From NCBI RefSeq assembly GCF_000377665.1, contig NZ_KB898656.1, forward strand, positions 34,443 to 98,442: a stretch of 64,000 nt of DNA. Direction: 5' to 3'. Below are positions 28,620 to 38,017 of this stretch, piece after piece. The notes under the pieces were generated by a model. That model did no database searches. It was given only the letters and a program-made list of their open reading frames with translations, and was not told the origin of the DNA. How positions within the stretch are numbered: the stretch's first letter is position 1; every line of letters begins with the position of its first letter. Source of the stretch: Vreelandella zhanjiangensis DSM 21076. Lineage in GTDB: Bacteria > Pseudomonadota > Gammaproteobacteria > Pseudomonadales > Halomonadaceae. The position numbers were made by a program, and so were the translations under genes.

Positions 28620-29708
28620 CTACAAACGCCCCGGCAAGCTGTTGGTATCATCCAGGCGAGGCTCCTGATCCAGTAGCTTAGTGCGCCACGCTGGAATCTC
28701 TTGCTCGTCAACATCCAGGCGCTTCAACCACTGGTCGGCCGCCCAACCGGTCAAACGCAGCTCACCGTGACGCGAACCACCGTGTAAATCCCCGACCGTT
28801 TCGCAGCGGATACCTTTGAGTAGATGGTTCAACAACACGTAGGGGGTTGGTTTAGGGTCTTCAGCATCGCCAGCAATATAAGCGTAAGCCCCCGACTGAA
28901 TAACCACACTAGCGCCTAAATCATACAAAGCAAAATGGCTGCTAGGCAGCTGCGCTTGCAGGGAATCCAGCCCCCCAACCAGTTGCAAACGCTCCTGGTT
29001 GAGTAGCGTCAGCCAACTGACGGTTTTGATCTTGGCTTGTTTGAACTCGGGTCGTTTAGCCAGTAAGCCCGCCGTCCCCGCATCCAAGCCGGGCATGCGG
29101 TCAGCCATAAAAGCCTCTGTCGGCTCGTTCTCGCTCCGATTTGTCACGGAAAGGTTAAAGGCATGCCCCGCATAACCCTGCTCTGGGTTTAGCAACCGCG
29201 CAAAATCCAAGAACAAACGCAGAAAGCTTAGCGGATGCTGCTCTTGATAGAGCAACGGAATGGAGAACTCCAATACGCTAAGGTCACGCCCAATTTTTGC
29301 TTCCCAAGCCGCTCGACCAAAAATATCGAAGTACCAAGCACTCGCATCATTGGATTGCTCGCCGCTGGTGTAGTAAAAGCTTAGCGGGTAATTCTCATCC
29401 ATGCGGGAGAGCATATCGCGTAACGACCTGGCCTCCGTATAGGGAGTTAACGGACTGCCTTCTGGCGGCTCCTCGCGCCAGAGCCAGGTAAGGTGGGGCT
29501 CGGCCAGACGTTTGAACGCATCAAAGCATTGGCATAGCGCCTCGCGTACCGCAGGCGTATGCGCCCCTTTGAAATAGAGCGTGCCCCGTAAGCACAGCAT
29601 GGCCCCAATATAGTCCTCGGGGCCGTCTCTCATCCAAAAATTGCCGGGGATTTCGGTCGGCTGAGTAATGTCCCCCCAACGGCGGGCTGGGGAGATATTT
29701 CTTATCAT
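28620..29708 (-). CDS. DUF3396 protein (type VI immunity family)
   Basis: About 362 residues from the ATG at 29708, which overlaps the PAAR stop by one base (TGATG). The segments GAMLCLRGTLYFKG near residue 35 and GHAFNLSVTNRSE near residue 200 match what I know of the DUF3396 family, members of which are immunity proteins for T6SS effectors. There is no signal peptide or transmembrane segment, so it should act in the cytoplasm. No toxin lies beside it; the partner could be encoded elsewhere, or the protein could help load the PAAR protein. Family assignment good, role inferred. Confidence 0.75.
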   Translation of the reverse strand: MIRNISPARRWGDITQPTEIPGNFWMRDGPEDYIGAMLCLRGTLYFKGAHTPAVREALCQCFDAFKRLAEPHLTWLWREEPPEGSPLTPYTEARSLRDMLSRMDENYPLSFYYTSGEQSNDASAWYFDIFGRAAWEAKIGRDLSVLEFSIPLLYQEQHPLSFLRLFLDFARLLNPEQGYAGHAFNLSVTNRSENEPTEAFMADRMPGLDAGTAGLLAKRPEFKQAKIKTVSWLTLLNQERLQLVGGLDSLQAQLPSSHFALYDLGASVVIQSGAYAYIAGDAEDPKPTPYVLLNHLLKGIRCETVGDLHGGSRHGELRLTGWAADQWLKRLDVDEQEIPAWRTKLLDQEPRLDDTNSLPGRL

Positions 29709-29986
29709 CAAACGTCGCCGATAATGACCGAGCCCGAGCCTTCGATCACGGTATTGCCGTGGGCGCCGACGCTACTGAGAACGGCGGCGGGCTTGCCATT
29801 GATGAATACCGTCGATGAAACGGTCCCGGTAATGGGGCTGCCACAGGCCGACTTGTCGCCGAGTCGTGACGCGGACAATCCGTCGTGAAACACGTCGGGG
29901 GAGCCCTCGACCAGCGGGTTGGTTCCGTGCCCGGGTATCGGGCACGCGGTGTCGTCGGTCACACGTGCTGCTGGCTTTCCACTCAT
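29708..29986 (-). CDS. PAAR-domain T6SS spike-tip protein
   Basis: A 92-residue single-domain PAAR protein that would cap VgrG at the tip of the T6SS spike. It starts MSGKPAARVTDDTACP and shows the repeated glycine-rich strands of the fold (GSPDVFHDGLSASRLGDKSAC; HGNTVIEGSGSVIIGDV). Histidines and cysteines are placed as zinc ligands. I use the ATG at 29986 with AAGGAG upstream. There is no C-terminal toxin extension. It is 60 bases downstream of the giant ATPase gene and coupled to DUF3396. Confidence 0.93.
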   Translation of the reverse strand: MSGKPAARVTDDTACPIPGHGTNPLVEGSPDVFHDGLSASRLGDKSACGSPITGTVSSTVFINGKPAAVLSSVGAHGNTVIEGSGSVIIGDV

Positions 29987-30048
29987 GGTCAAACTCCTTG
30001 AAAAAGCGTATTTTCGGCTCTCACACCGGTACGTCATCGAAGGCCGCC

Positions 30049-33000
30049 TCAGTCTTCATTCTGGCGTGTCTTGCCCCATTGCCCAACCCCTTCGGCAATC
30101 AGGCTTAACTGACGCACCACCAACGCGCCGGTCTCTTCATCGCCGCCGGTGAGCTGGCGGCGCTTGAACTCGCGTTTGATATTTTCCCAACGCTTTCGCT
30201 CATCATCGTTTAACGTGTTACGCAGCTCCTTGAGCTTCAGAAGGTTCTCTTCAGCCCCCTGAGTGAGCAGCTGTGCCTCACCCACGTAATGGTCGTCGAT
30301 GATATCTTCCAGCTCTTCATCGCTGAGAATAGGCGATATCTTTTCCGCCAGGCGATTCATGTTCCGGTAGCTGCCTTGAAGACGGAAAGGCGGCTCCGTA
30401 CGGTACTCGTCCGCCTGAGCGCTGGAGGCGATGTACTGTTGATTGACGCGCAAGACCACTTCGCGCACCTTGAACATGTTCTTCAGCACGGCCACGATCT
30501 CTTCGCGCTCTGCCCCACTGTAGTCGTGTTCAAAATCGGTGCTGGGAACATTGCGCCCGGCGGCCACATCGGCAAAGCGATAGAAGTCGTCAAGCCCCCG
30601 CGTAGCCAACGGCGCCAGCACCGTATTGGCACTCATCGAGTTCTCGATATAGGAGAGCGCGAACACTTCCTCCATGCCACTCAGTACATCCCCCAGGTTA
30701 TACACATCCGCCCGGTTGGAGAGCATGTCAGGCACCTTGAAGACATCCCCGCTTTCCGTATACGGGTTGCCCGCCATGGCAATACAGAACCGCTTGCCGC
30801 GCATGTCGTAGGTTTTGGTGCGGCCGTTCCAAATTCCGTCAATGCGCCGACTGCCATCACACAACGAGATAAATTTCTGTAGAAATTCAGGGTGCGTATG
30901 CTGAATATCATCAAGGTAGAGCATGACGTTATTGCCCATTTCAAACGCCAGGTTCAGCTTTACGAGCTCGGCACGGGCGGTGGAGTGTGTGGCGGACTCC
31001 GGGTCCAGTGACGTCACATCGTGCCCAAGGCTTGGGCAGTTGATCTTCATGAAGATCAGCCCCAGCCGGTTGGCGACATACTCCATCAAGGTGGTTTTAC
31101 CGTAGCCCGGTGGCGAAATCATCATCAACAGGCCGCTGTTATCGGTGCGCCGGGAGTCACCCACCGTGCCCATCTGCTTGGCAAGGTTATCGCCAATGAT
31201 CGGCAGGTAGCTCTGGGTAATCAGCTTGTTGCGCACGAATGAGTTCAGCGGCTTGGGCGCGTACTCTTCCAGCCTCAAGCGCTCGCGCTGCTCCTGCAGG
31301 ATACGCTGACGCCGCTCTTGAAGCGCCGACCAGTCACGCACGACCACCTGTTGATGATGACGTAGACGCTCCTGAAAATCGTCCAGCTGCAGCGTAAGCT
31401 GCTGCTGTTCAAGGCGCTCGTGCTGCCCCAACAGCCCCTCGACACTAAAGGCCAGTTCGACACTATGCGGCGTGGTTTTCAACCGCTCGGCCGTATTGAG
31501 CATGGCGATGGCTTCCGGCAGGTAGTGAAGCAAACCCTCCTGCCCCGCCTGTTTGGCATGCGCCTGCAGCCAGTGTGACGTGATGGTCCAGCGCGCACCG
31601 GGCTGCCCCATGACAACGGCCAATGCCTCTTGAAAGTGCCCGTAGTGCCCTTGACGCTGCATGGTGGTGATAAAGCTCTCCACCAGATTGGCCGCGTATT
31701 GGGTCACAGGAAAGCTATCGCTCTCTTCGGCTAACTGGCGCACCAGAAACTCGGTAGCGCTGGCAAGCTGGCTAGGCGAGCTAGCAAGCTGATGCGTCTT
31801 CATGAAGGCTTCTAGTTGCGGCTCGACCTCCTGCATCAAGGCGCGGATCAGGTCTTCGTTATTCATGATCCGACAGAGAATGCCCGCAGACAGACAGCGC
31901 GCACGCAAATTGCGAGTAGCGTTCTCGTCGCTTGAGCGATCGGCCCAGAAAAGCATGCCAAGCGCCCTGGGCAATGGCCCGAACCCAAGCTGTCCTGCGC
32001 TTTGGAGCGCCGGCCACAGGGTGCGCACGATCAACGCCGCATCATGATCGTGAATCCCCTTCTCGTACCCTTCCCGATAGCGCGGAGAAGCGAAGTTGGC
32101 AATTTGACGCTGCAGCTCCGTGATATCTTCTACATTGACTGTCGCACCACCTGACGATGACATCTCCTGCATGAACAGGTAAGCGAGGTACTCGGCACGG
32201 TAGACGGCACGACTTTCCGAAGGCAGCGACATGCTCCAGTAGTCTTGCAGCTCGGTCAGACGCGAATCATCCAACGGTTCGTAATATTGGGTCCCCGTCA
32301 GATGAAGCATGATGCTCTCGTTACGGGGTACCAGCGTCAGGTCAAGGTTCTGCTGATTGACGCTGAAACGGTGACGAGGCCCCAGGCGGATCACATTGCC
32401 ACCTGACTCATAGATGTCGGCGCGGTCGCGCACGCTGCGCATTGCCGCATCCTGAGAGGCACGCAGGCGGCCTGAAATATCGTCCGCTTCCAGGTTGGCT
32501 CCGAAGCTGCGCAGCTCATCCACCATGCTGCGCACCTTGGCAACCATGGCATCCGCGGCAAAGAAGCTGTGCAATTCTTCCAGCGTTTCGAAGCGTTCGG
32601 TGCGACGCGTAACGTTGGATAAAATCCGCTGGCTGGCATCGGTCAGAGTAGAAACGCGACGCTGACGCTCGTCTTGAAGCTGCTGACGGCGTCCTTCAAT
32701 ACTTTCATGAGCGCTTTCGCGCTGCTCAAGAATGGTGGTTAAAAACTCGTCAAACTCACCAAACTGGCTCTCCAGCTCCTGCAACTGATCCAGCATGCGG
32801 GTCATCAGTTGATCACAGTCGTCGGGCTCGCGCAGGGCGCCTACGCCGTTGGCAAGGCTCTGTTCGAACAGACGAATCTGTGCGGCAAACTGCGCCTGGG
32901 CCTCGGCACTGCCCTGTTCGCGCAGGCGGATCTCCGCCTCGGAACGCTGCTGATTGATGGAGGCATAAATGCTCGAAATATTTTCGGTAATGCGCGTCTG

Positions 33001-34983
33001 CTCAATGGCATCGCCGCCTGACATGGAAGACAGCAACCCCTGAATCATATCCAGCCCGGCGGTCAGCTCACGATAACGCGCGACATATTCCGCCAGCTGC
33101 TGGCGGGTTTCTGCCTCCCCCACCTGCGCCTTAAGCTCCGCCAGGGTTTCCCGATAGCCATCCAGCGCTTCAGGTTGCGCCAGAAAGGAGAAGGTCTGCT
33201 TCGTCAGCGACGCTTCCGCCGTATCAAGCGCCTGCTCGAGTGTCTTGAGACGCGCTTCATCGAGATAGCGGCGCTCGCGAAGCGCCATTAACCGCCCCCG
33301 ATGATCACGCAACCGCTTCAGGTAGGTCACGAAAACATCGGGCGCTTTCCAGCTGCTGGGTTTCAGCTCACGCAGTAAGTCGGCCTGCTGTTTACCTACC
33401 TCATCAAGCGCTTGAGCGGTCTGAGCGCGGATAGCCTGTACTTTTTCGTATTCGTCGAGCATCAACTCAGCGGTATGCTTGAGTTGCTCGAGCGCTTTAT
33501 GGATAGCGCTAAAGTCAGGTTCGCCAATCCAGTAAAACTGATTCAGCGTTCGGTCGACGCGGCGAATAATGGCGTTAAAGTGCCGCTCGGTCGCCTGCTG
33601 TTCGCTGGATAACTGAACGATGCTATTGAGCTCAGCGATACCGCGCACCAGTTCCGGATTACCGATTCGCCCAAGCGGCGTATCGTTACGCACCGCGTCT
33701 TGCGCATGGAATCGCTCCGACATAAACGGCGTGGCCCAGACCTGAATGGGATGCACCAGCGTCGGCTCATCTTCGGCATAAAAAATCGCCAGATGCCCAT
33801 TTTCAAGCAGCGCCGCGCCGTGCCCGACCATGGGTGTGTCTACCTGTTTCTGGATCAGGTTATAGCGATAAAGCACCACCTGCCCGGTTTGCGGTGCATA
33901 GAAGACGTAAAGAACATCTTCCCCATTAGGCGAGCGCACCATGCGCTTGAAACGTAGATCATCTTCAGGCACTTCATAGGTGGTTAATTCGCCCGTATTC
34001 AGGTAGAACCCCGATGGGAAAATCAGGCCATGATTTTCCGGCAGCTCAATCACCGACCCTGCCATGGCATCGACACGCTTAACGTGTTGCTCAGCGCGGT
34101 TAAAAAGATAGTAACGCCACTGCTTTTCGTTAAAAGGCAGGATGCGGATAAGCAGTACCGCGCCCAGGTCGGCGTATTCAAAGGTGGCATCGTCCAGGGA
34201 CTGGGAGTCGGAATCGACCGGATCGGTAAAGATACCTTCGCCGCTGCTGGTGTTATTTTCGATCTTGAAGGTAATATTGCCGCGCAGGTTATCGACAAAT
34301 ACCGTATCAAGAATATTCAGGTGAGGCGCGCGCCCCTGCTCCTGCAAGTCGCGCCCCGCCTCCTGCCAGGCAAAAGCGAACCGCTCTGGAAACACCAGAT
34401 CGCGCTCTCCGCGATTATCGATATAGCGGCTTACCTCACCCTGAGCCGTCAGCTCCCACCGAAAAACCCGAACGTCACTGAGCTTTTCGCCAATCTGAAA
34501 AGCAATCAGCAGTTTGTTATTTAACGTTACCAGCTGCACCAGCGTGGCGTGACTGTAGTACTGCTGCAGTTCCCGGAAGTCCCGAGTGAACTGCTCATCG
34601 GTTAAGAAACTGTCCGTGAGAGGCGCTTCTGTCAGCTCTAATACGTCTTCATCGTCCTTGAGATGGTAAAGCGCGAAAATATCTTTAGCATCCAAGGCTT
34701 TACGCAGGCCCAGCTGCACATTGAACCCAAACAGAATTTGATCGCCAATGCGCACCATGTCGCGAGCGATAGCGTTGTTTTCAGTACGCACCCGGGCACG
34801 GCCTAACAGCGCCATGCTGCTGCTTCCAAAAACGCCTGCACGTGCTTCGTTCAACTGACCGACGGATGTATTCAGCTCACTGCCCTGAGTTCGCAGGCGG
34901 CGTTGAATGGTCTCGAATGCTGTGCTTTCTCTAACAATATTCTCGACCGACGACGGCTCCTTCGACATAGCGTCCTTCGACAT
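30049..34983 (-). CDS. Giant coiled-coil AAA ATPase (annotated elsewhere as DNA repair ATPase)
   Basis: A protein of about 1,644 residues. The first 430 are strand-rich with repeated segments of about 45-60 residues, which look like a beta-propeller or similar repeat domain. Residues about 480-880 are dominated by charged heptad-like helices (coiled coil). An AAA ATPase module lies near residues 1280-1460, with Walker A SPPGYGKTT and Walker B VMLYLDDIQ, plus an AMAGNPY sensor-like segment and SNRADVYNL. A charged C-terminus follows. I chose the ATG at 34983, with AGGA 9 bases upstream; 34992 is equally possible. It follows the flotillin gene. I know such proteins in databases as DNA repair ATPases without experimental support; the gene context speaks for a membrane role. 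Confidence 0.88.
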   Translation of the reverse strand: MSKDAMSKEPSSVENIVRESTAFETIQRRLRTQGSELNTSVGQLNEARAGVFGSSSMALLGRARVRTENNAIARDMVRIGDQILFGFNVQLGLRKALDAKDIFALYHLKDDEDVLELTEAPLTDSFLTDEQFTRDFRELQQYYSHATLVQLVTLNNKLLIAFQIGEKLSDVRVFRWELTAQGEVSRYIDNRGERDLVFPERFAFAWQEAGRDLQEQGRAPHLNILDTVFVDNLRGNITFKIENNTSSGEGIFTDPVDSDSQSLDDATFEYADLGAVLLIRILPFNEKQWRYYLFNRAEQHVKRVDAMAGSVIELPENHGLIFPSGFYLNTGELTTYEVPEDDLRFKRMVRSPNGEDVLYVFYAPQTGQVVLYRYNLIQKQVDTPMVGHGAALLENGHLAIFYAEDEPTLVHPIQVWATPFMSERFHAQDAVRNDTPLGRIGNPELVRGIAELNSIVQLSSEQQATERHFNAIIRRVDRTLNQFYWIGEPDFSAIHKALEQLKHTAELMLDEYEKVQAIRAQTAQALDEVGKQQADLLRELKPSSWKAPDVFVTYLKRLRDHRGRLMALRERRYLDEARLKTLEQALDTAEASLTKQTFSFLAQPEALDGYRETLAELKAQVGEAETRQQLAEYVARYRELTAGLDMIQGLLSSMSGGDAIEQTRITENISSIYASINQQRSEAEIRLREQGSAEAQAQFAAQIRLFEQSLANGVGALREPDDCDQLMTRMLDQLQELESQFGEFDEFLTTILEQRESAHESIEGRRQQLQDERQRRVSTLTDASQRILSNVTRRTERFETLEELHSFFAADAMVAKVRSMVDELRSFGANLEADDISGRLRASQDAAMRSVRDRADIYESGGNVIRLGPRHRFSVNQQNLDLTLVPRNESIMLHLTGTQYYEPLDDSRLTELQDYWSMSLPSESRAVYRAEYLAYLFMQEMSSSGGATVNVEDITELQRQIANFASPRYREGYEKGIHDHDAALIVRTLWPALQSAGQLGFGPLPRALGMLFWADRSSDENATRNLRARCLSAGILCRIMNNEDLIRALMQEVEPQLEAFMKTHQLASSPSQLASATEFLVRQLAEESDSFPVTQYAANLVESFITTMQRQGHYGHFQEALAVVMGQPGARWTITSHWLQAHAKQAGQEGLLHYLPEAIAMLNTAERLKTTPHSVELAFSVEGLLGQHERLEQQQLTLQLDDFQERLRHHQQVVVRDWSALQERRQRILQEQRERLRLEEYAPKPLNSFVRNKLITQSYLPIIGDNLAKQMGTVGDSRRTDNSGLLMMISPPGYGKTTLMEYVANRLGLIFMKINCPSLGHDVTSLDPESATHSTARAELVKLNLAFEMGNNVMLYLDDIQHTHPEFLQKFISLCDGSRRIDGIWNGRTKTYDMRGKRFCIAMAGNPYTESGDVFKVPDMLSNRADVYNLGDVLSGMEEVFALSYIENSMSANTVLAPLATRGLDDFYRFADVAAGRNVPSTDFEHDYSGAEREEIVAVLKNMFKVREVVLRVNQQYIASSAQADEYRTEPPFRLQGSYRNMNRLAEKISPILSDEELEDIIDDHYVGEAQLLTQGAEENLLKLKELRNTLNDDERKRWENIKREFKRRQLTGGDEETGALVVRQLSLIAEGVGQWGKTRQNED

Positions 34984-35091
34984 AGTGTTCATCCTGAAAA
35001 AAGTGCTCAAGCGCAATAGCAAAGACCGCAGCGTGATGACACATGCGGTCTTGGGAAGGCGACGGAATATTCGGCTGTATCATGCCAAGCA

Positions 35092-35114
35092 AGGCGGCTC
35101 TTGATGAGCCGCCT
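35092..35114. repeat. Strong hairpin between flotillin and giant ATPase genes
   Basis: Perfect 9-base stem AGGCGGCTC/GAGCCGCCT with a 5-base loop. It starts right after the flotillin stop. On the minus strand no good T run follows (CTTGCTTGG), so it may be a partial terminator or a processing/stability element that sets the ratio of flotillin to ATPase. On the plus strand CTTTTAT follows it. Confidence 0.6.
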
Positions 35115-35120
35115 CTTTTA

Positions 35121-37052
35121 TCAGGCCGATTCCGAGGACTTGCTCGACCCCATGGCACGGCTGGCAAGGCCTGCCAGCGTGGCTTGAAGCGCCGGGGACT
35201 TGTCGAGCACCCCCTGCACCGTCTTGCCATAGCCAAGGCCGGTGGCAAATTTCTCGAAGATATCGCCGTCACCACCAATCAGTTCGAACTTGGCATTGTG
35301 CAGAGCCGCTGACATCACTTTGCCGTTCTCCAGCATGCCCGTACGCTGCGCCTCGATCTGTGCCATCACTTCTTTCTCGTGCACTTCGAGGTTCATGCGG
35401 AATTCTTCAAAGTGGCGCGCCTCTTCCGACATGTTGTCGTAAGCACGCAGTTTCTCGACCAGGCCATTCGCTTCGGCCTTTGCCATCGCTTCGCGGGCCT
35501 GGGCCTTGGCGGTACCCAGTTTCTCTTCGCCCATGGCCTCAGCTTCAAGGCGCTGCTCAAGCACTCGCACTTCCGCCATGCCGGTATCTTCGTCCGCCTT
35601 GGCTGTCGCCGTCTTCACTTCGGCCAGTGCCAGGCCTTCGCTACGCTGGGCATGAGCCCGCGCTTCAAGCACCTGCGCTTCGGCCAAGCCTTCAGCTGCC
35701 AGTAACGCCTGCTGACCACGCGCCTGCTTCTCTTCGGCTGCCGCACGTTTCTCGGCGGAATCCAGCTCCGCCTGGGCACGGATGATGGTCTCTTCGGCTT
35801 CAAGCTTGGAACGCTCGAATGCCGCTTCAGCCGCACGTACTTCCTTAAGCTTGCTCTCCTCGGCAACCGCCTGCGCCGCCGTCAAGCTGGTGACTTTCTT
35901 ACGCTCAGCTTCAGCGCGGTTGCGCACATCGCTGATGTTCTCTTCTTCTTCAGCCACGTTGCGCTCAACGGCGATACGCTGGCTGGTGATATCGGCAATT
36001 TCCTTGCGCTCTTCTTCCAGCGCTTTTTCCATGCCGATACGCTCAATTTCTACTGCGCGCTCGCGGTTAACGTCTTCAAGCTCTCTGGCCTGACGGATCC
36101 GCACCTCCTCGATTTGCACCGCACGCTCGCGCGCCTTGGCCGCCATTTCAATCTGACGCTGCTTGTTCTCTTCGGCAATGGCCAGCTCTTCGTCAGTCTT
36201 GATACGCGCCGCTTCACTCTTGGAGCGCTCCTGGTGAAGTACCTGCTCGGCTTCCGATTCCTCACGCGAACGCAGGCTTTCAATTTCACGACGCTGGCGT
36301 GCTTCCGCATCGGCCTGGGTACGTTCAAGCTCTAACGCTGCCTCACGGGCCGAGACATTTTTGCGCTGAATTTCGAGTTCCTGATCACGCTCCAACCGGT
36401 TGGTTTCAACATTGTGCTTCGCCGTAATTTCGGTGATGCACTTGATACCTTCAGAATCCAGAATATTATGCGGGTCAAGCGAGCTTTTAGGCGTTTGTTC
36501 CAGATAGTCGATCGCGACATCTTCAAGCACATAGCCGTTCAGATCCTGACCGATGGTCTCGACGATGGCATCACGGAACTGCTGGCGCTCATCAAACAGC
36601 TGCATGAAGTCCATCTTCTTGCCGACGGTCTTTAACGCTTCGCTGAATTTGGCATTAAACAGCTCATTCACTGCATCGCGGTCAGATGCCCGGTTCACGC
36701 CCACCGACTTGGCTACACGCAGCACATCTTCGGCAGTGGCGTTCACCCGCAGATAAAACGCCACGCTGATATCGGCGCGCAGGTTATCGCGGCAAATCAA
36801 ACCCTCTTTACCGGTACGATTTAGCTCAAGGGTAATCACGGAAATCTTCATGATCTCCGCGCGGTGGATAACCGGCAGCACCATCGCACCGGTGAAATAC
36901 ACCTTAGGTGTCGTCGAAAGATCGTTGACGATCAGCGTCTCGCCCTGATCAATCTTGCGATAGAACGTCTTGATCAGCGACAGGCCCGCTATGATGAGGA
37001 TAACAATAGCGCCAATGCCAAATAACAGCGGCATAACCCACGATAAGTCCAT
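35121..37052 (-). CDS. yqiK: Flotillin-like SPFH/Band 7 protein (YqiK type)
   Basis: Membrane-domain scaffold protein of 643 residues. One N-terminal transmembrane segment (about 5-27) is followed by a SPFH domain (about 30-210, with TFYRKIDQGETLIVND and AVNELFNAKFSEALKTVG). A long alanine/glutamate-rich coiled coil (about 210-545) and a C-terminal tail come next. YqiK of E. coli is about 550 residues, so the coiled coil is longer here. AGGAG precedes the ATG. It sits 23 bases after the YqiJ-like gene, the known partner of YqiK-type flotillins. Confidence 0.93.
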   Translation of the reverse strand: MDLSWVMPLLFGIGAIVILIIAGLSLIKTFYRKIDQGETLIVNDLSTTPKVYFTGAMVLPVIHRAEIMKISVITLELNRTGKEGLICRDNLRADISVAFYLRVNATAEDVLRVAKSVGVNRASDRDAVNELFNAKFSEALKTVGKKMDFMQLFDERQQFRDAIVETIGQDLNGYVLEDVAIDYLEQTPKSSLDPHNILDSEGIKCITEITAKHNVETNRLERDQELEIQRKNVSAREAALELERTQADAEARQRREIESLRSREESEAEQVLHQERSKSEAARIKTDEELAIAEENKQRQIEMAAKARERAVQIEEVRIRQARELEDVNRERAVEIERIGMEKALEEERKEIADITSQRIAVERNVAEEEENISDVRNRAEAERKKVTSLTAAQAVAEESKLKEVRAAEAAFERSKLEAEETIIRAQAELDSAEKRAAAEEKQARGQQALLAAEGLAEAQVLEARAHAQRSEGLALAEVKTATAKADEDTGMAEVRVLEQRLEAEAMGEEKLGTAKAQAREAMAKAEANGLVEKLRAYDNMSEEARHFEEFRMNLEVHEKEVMAQIEAQRTGMLENGKVMSAALHNAKFELIGGDGDIFEKFATGLGYGKTVQGVLDKSPALQATLAGLASRAMGSSKSSESA

Positions 37053-37075
37053 TTTCTTCTCCTATACCCAGGCAG

Positions 37076-37708
37076 TTAATCGGCTAAGCCGGTTTTAAAG
37101 TCATTCTCAGGCATCACCCAGTAAGCGTCTTCATCGGCGAGATAGTGAATCAGAATGGCGCGATCTCCACGCGCTAAGGGCTTATCACTACGAATCTGTA
37201 ATATCAGATGGTCGCCTTCGATATAGGTATCGGCTCGGCCCCGCGCTCTATCAACACTGCCAGAACGCACCGTACACAGCGTACCGGTTAAACGCTCTTC
37301 AGTAGGCAGATGCAGGGCAGGTTTAAATAGAGGGCGTAAAGGGCGAATCACAAAAGAGGTAACAAAAATACCCACGGCAAAACTAACTAACAGTAAGACA
37401 GCGTGAAACAGCCAGAGTAATAAGCCAGGGTTAAGACGCGTGCCAACCAGAAGCTCACCAAAATAACTAAATAACCAGCCGCCTAAAGCGACGAGCGTAA
37501 TCACTAACGGCAGTGGTACACCCTGAAGGCCAAGCGTTGCCAGCAAACCGCCAACACCCATGGCGCCATCACCGCTTAGGTCTCCCTCTGGCACATCGCT
37601 ATCGACCATACCGGATAGCGAAATAAGCCAATAAATAACGGCAACGCTTAACAGCACGGTAAAAATGACGGTTGGAAAACTGGTGATAATAGAAAAAAAT
37701 AAAGGCAT
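37076..37708 (-). CDS. yqiJ: YqiJ-like OB-fold (NfeD-type) membrane protein
   Basis: About 210 residues from the ATG at 37708 (MPLFFSIITSFPTVIF). Three hydrophobic segments (about 8-30, 60-85 and 95-120) are followed by a C-terminal domain (about 145-210) with strand pattern and GTLCTVRSGSVDRARG, fitting the OB fold of YqiJ/NfeD proteins. Members pair with flotillins and are thought to bind them at membrane microdomains. First gene of the yqiJ-yqiK-ATPase-PAAR-DUF3396 run. Confidence 0.88.
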   Translation of the reverse strand: MPLFFSIITSFPTVIFTVLLSVAVIYWLISLSGMVDSDVPEGDLSGDGAMGVGGLLATLGLQGVPLPLVITLVALGGWLFSYFGELLVGTRLNPGLLLWLFHAVLLLVSFAVGIFVTSFVIRPLRPLFKPALHLPTEERLTGTLCTVRSGSVDRARGRADTYIEGDHLILQIRSDKPLARGDRAILIHYLADEDAYWVMPENDFKTGLAD

Positions 37709-38017
37709 GTGCCTGAGATTCCTTAAACAGGGCGTAAGCGCCACCACTAAGCGATGCCGCTTGAATCAATCCTTTGTCGTCTCCGTAGGGGCAGTGCAAA
37801 ACGGGAACGATATCGCACTGTTCAACAAGGTAATCAACCAGGCAACAAGCGCGAGGCGCCCCTAGAATCGACCAGATGAAACTACAGGAATGCTTCTCAA
37901 AATCAACAAACCAGGAGGCATTTGAGATATTGCTTACAAACGCTATAGCGAATGTCTTACAAAAAGATGGGCTTAACTAAAAGCGATGGACTCTTTATTC
38001 GGCTAACCGCCTGAGCG
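37709..38017. other. Intergenic stretch without recognised features
   Basis: About 310 bases. It must contain the promoter of the yqiJ cluster, but I could not identify one convincingly. The right part is also the 3' flank of the next gene. No gene-like frame with a ribosome binding site is visible. Confidence 0.5.
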
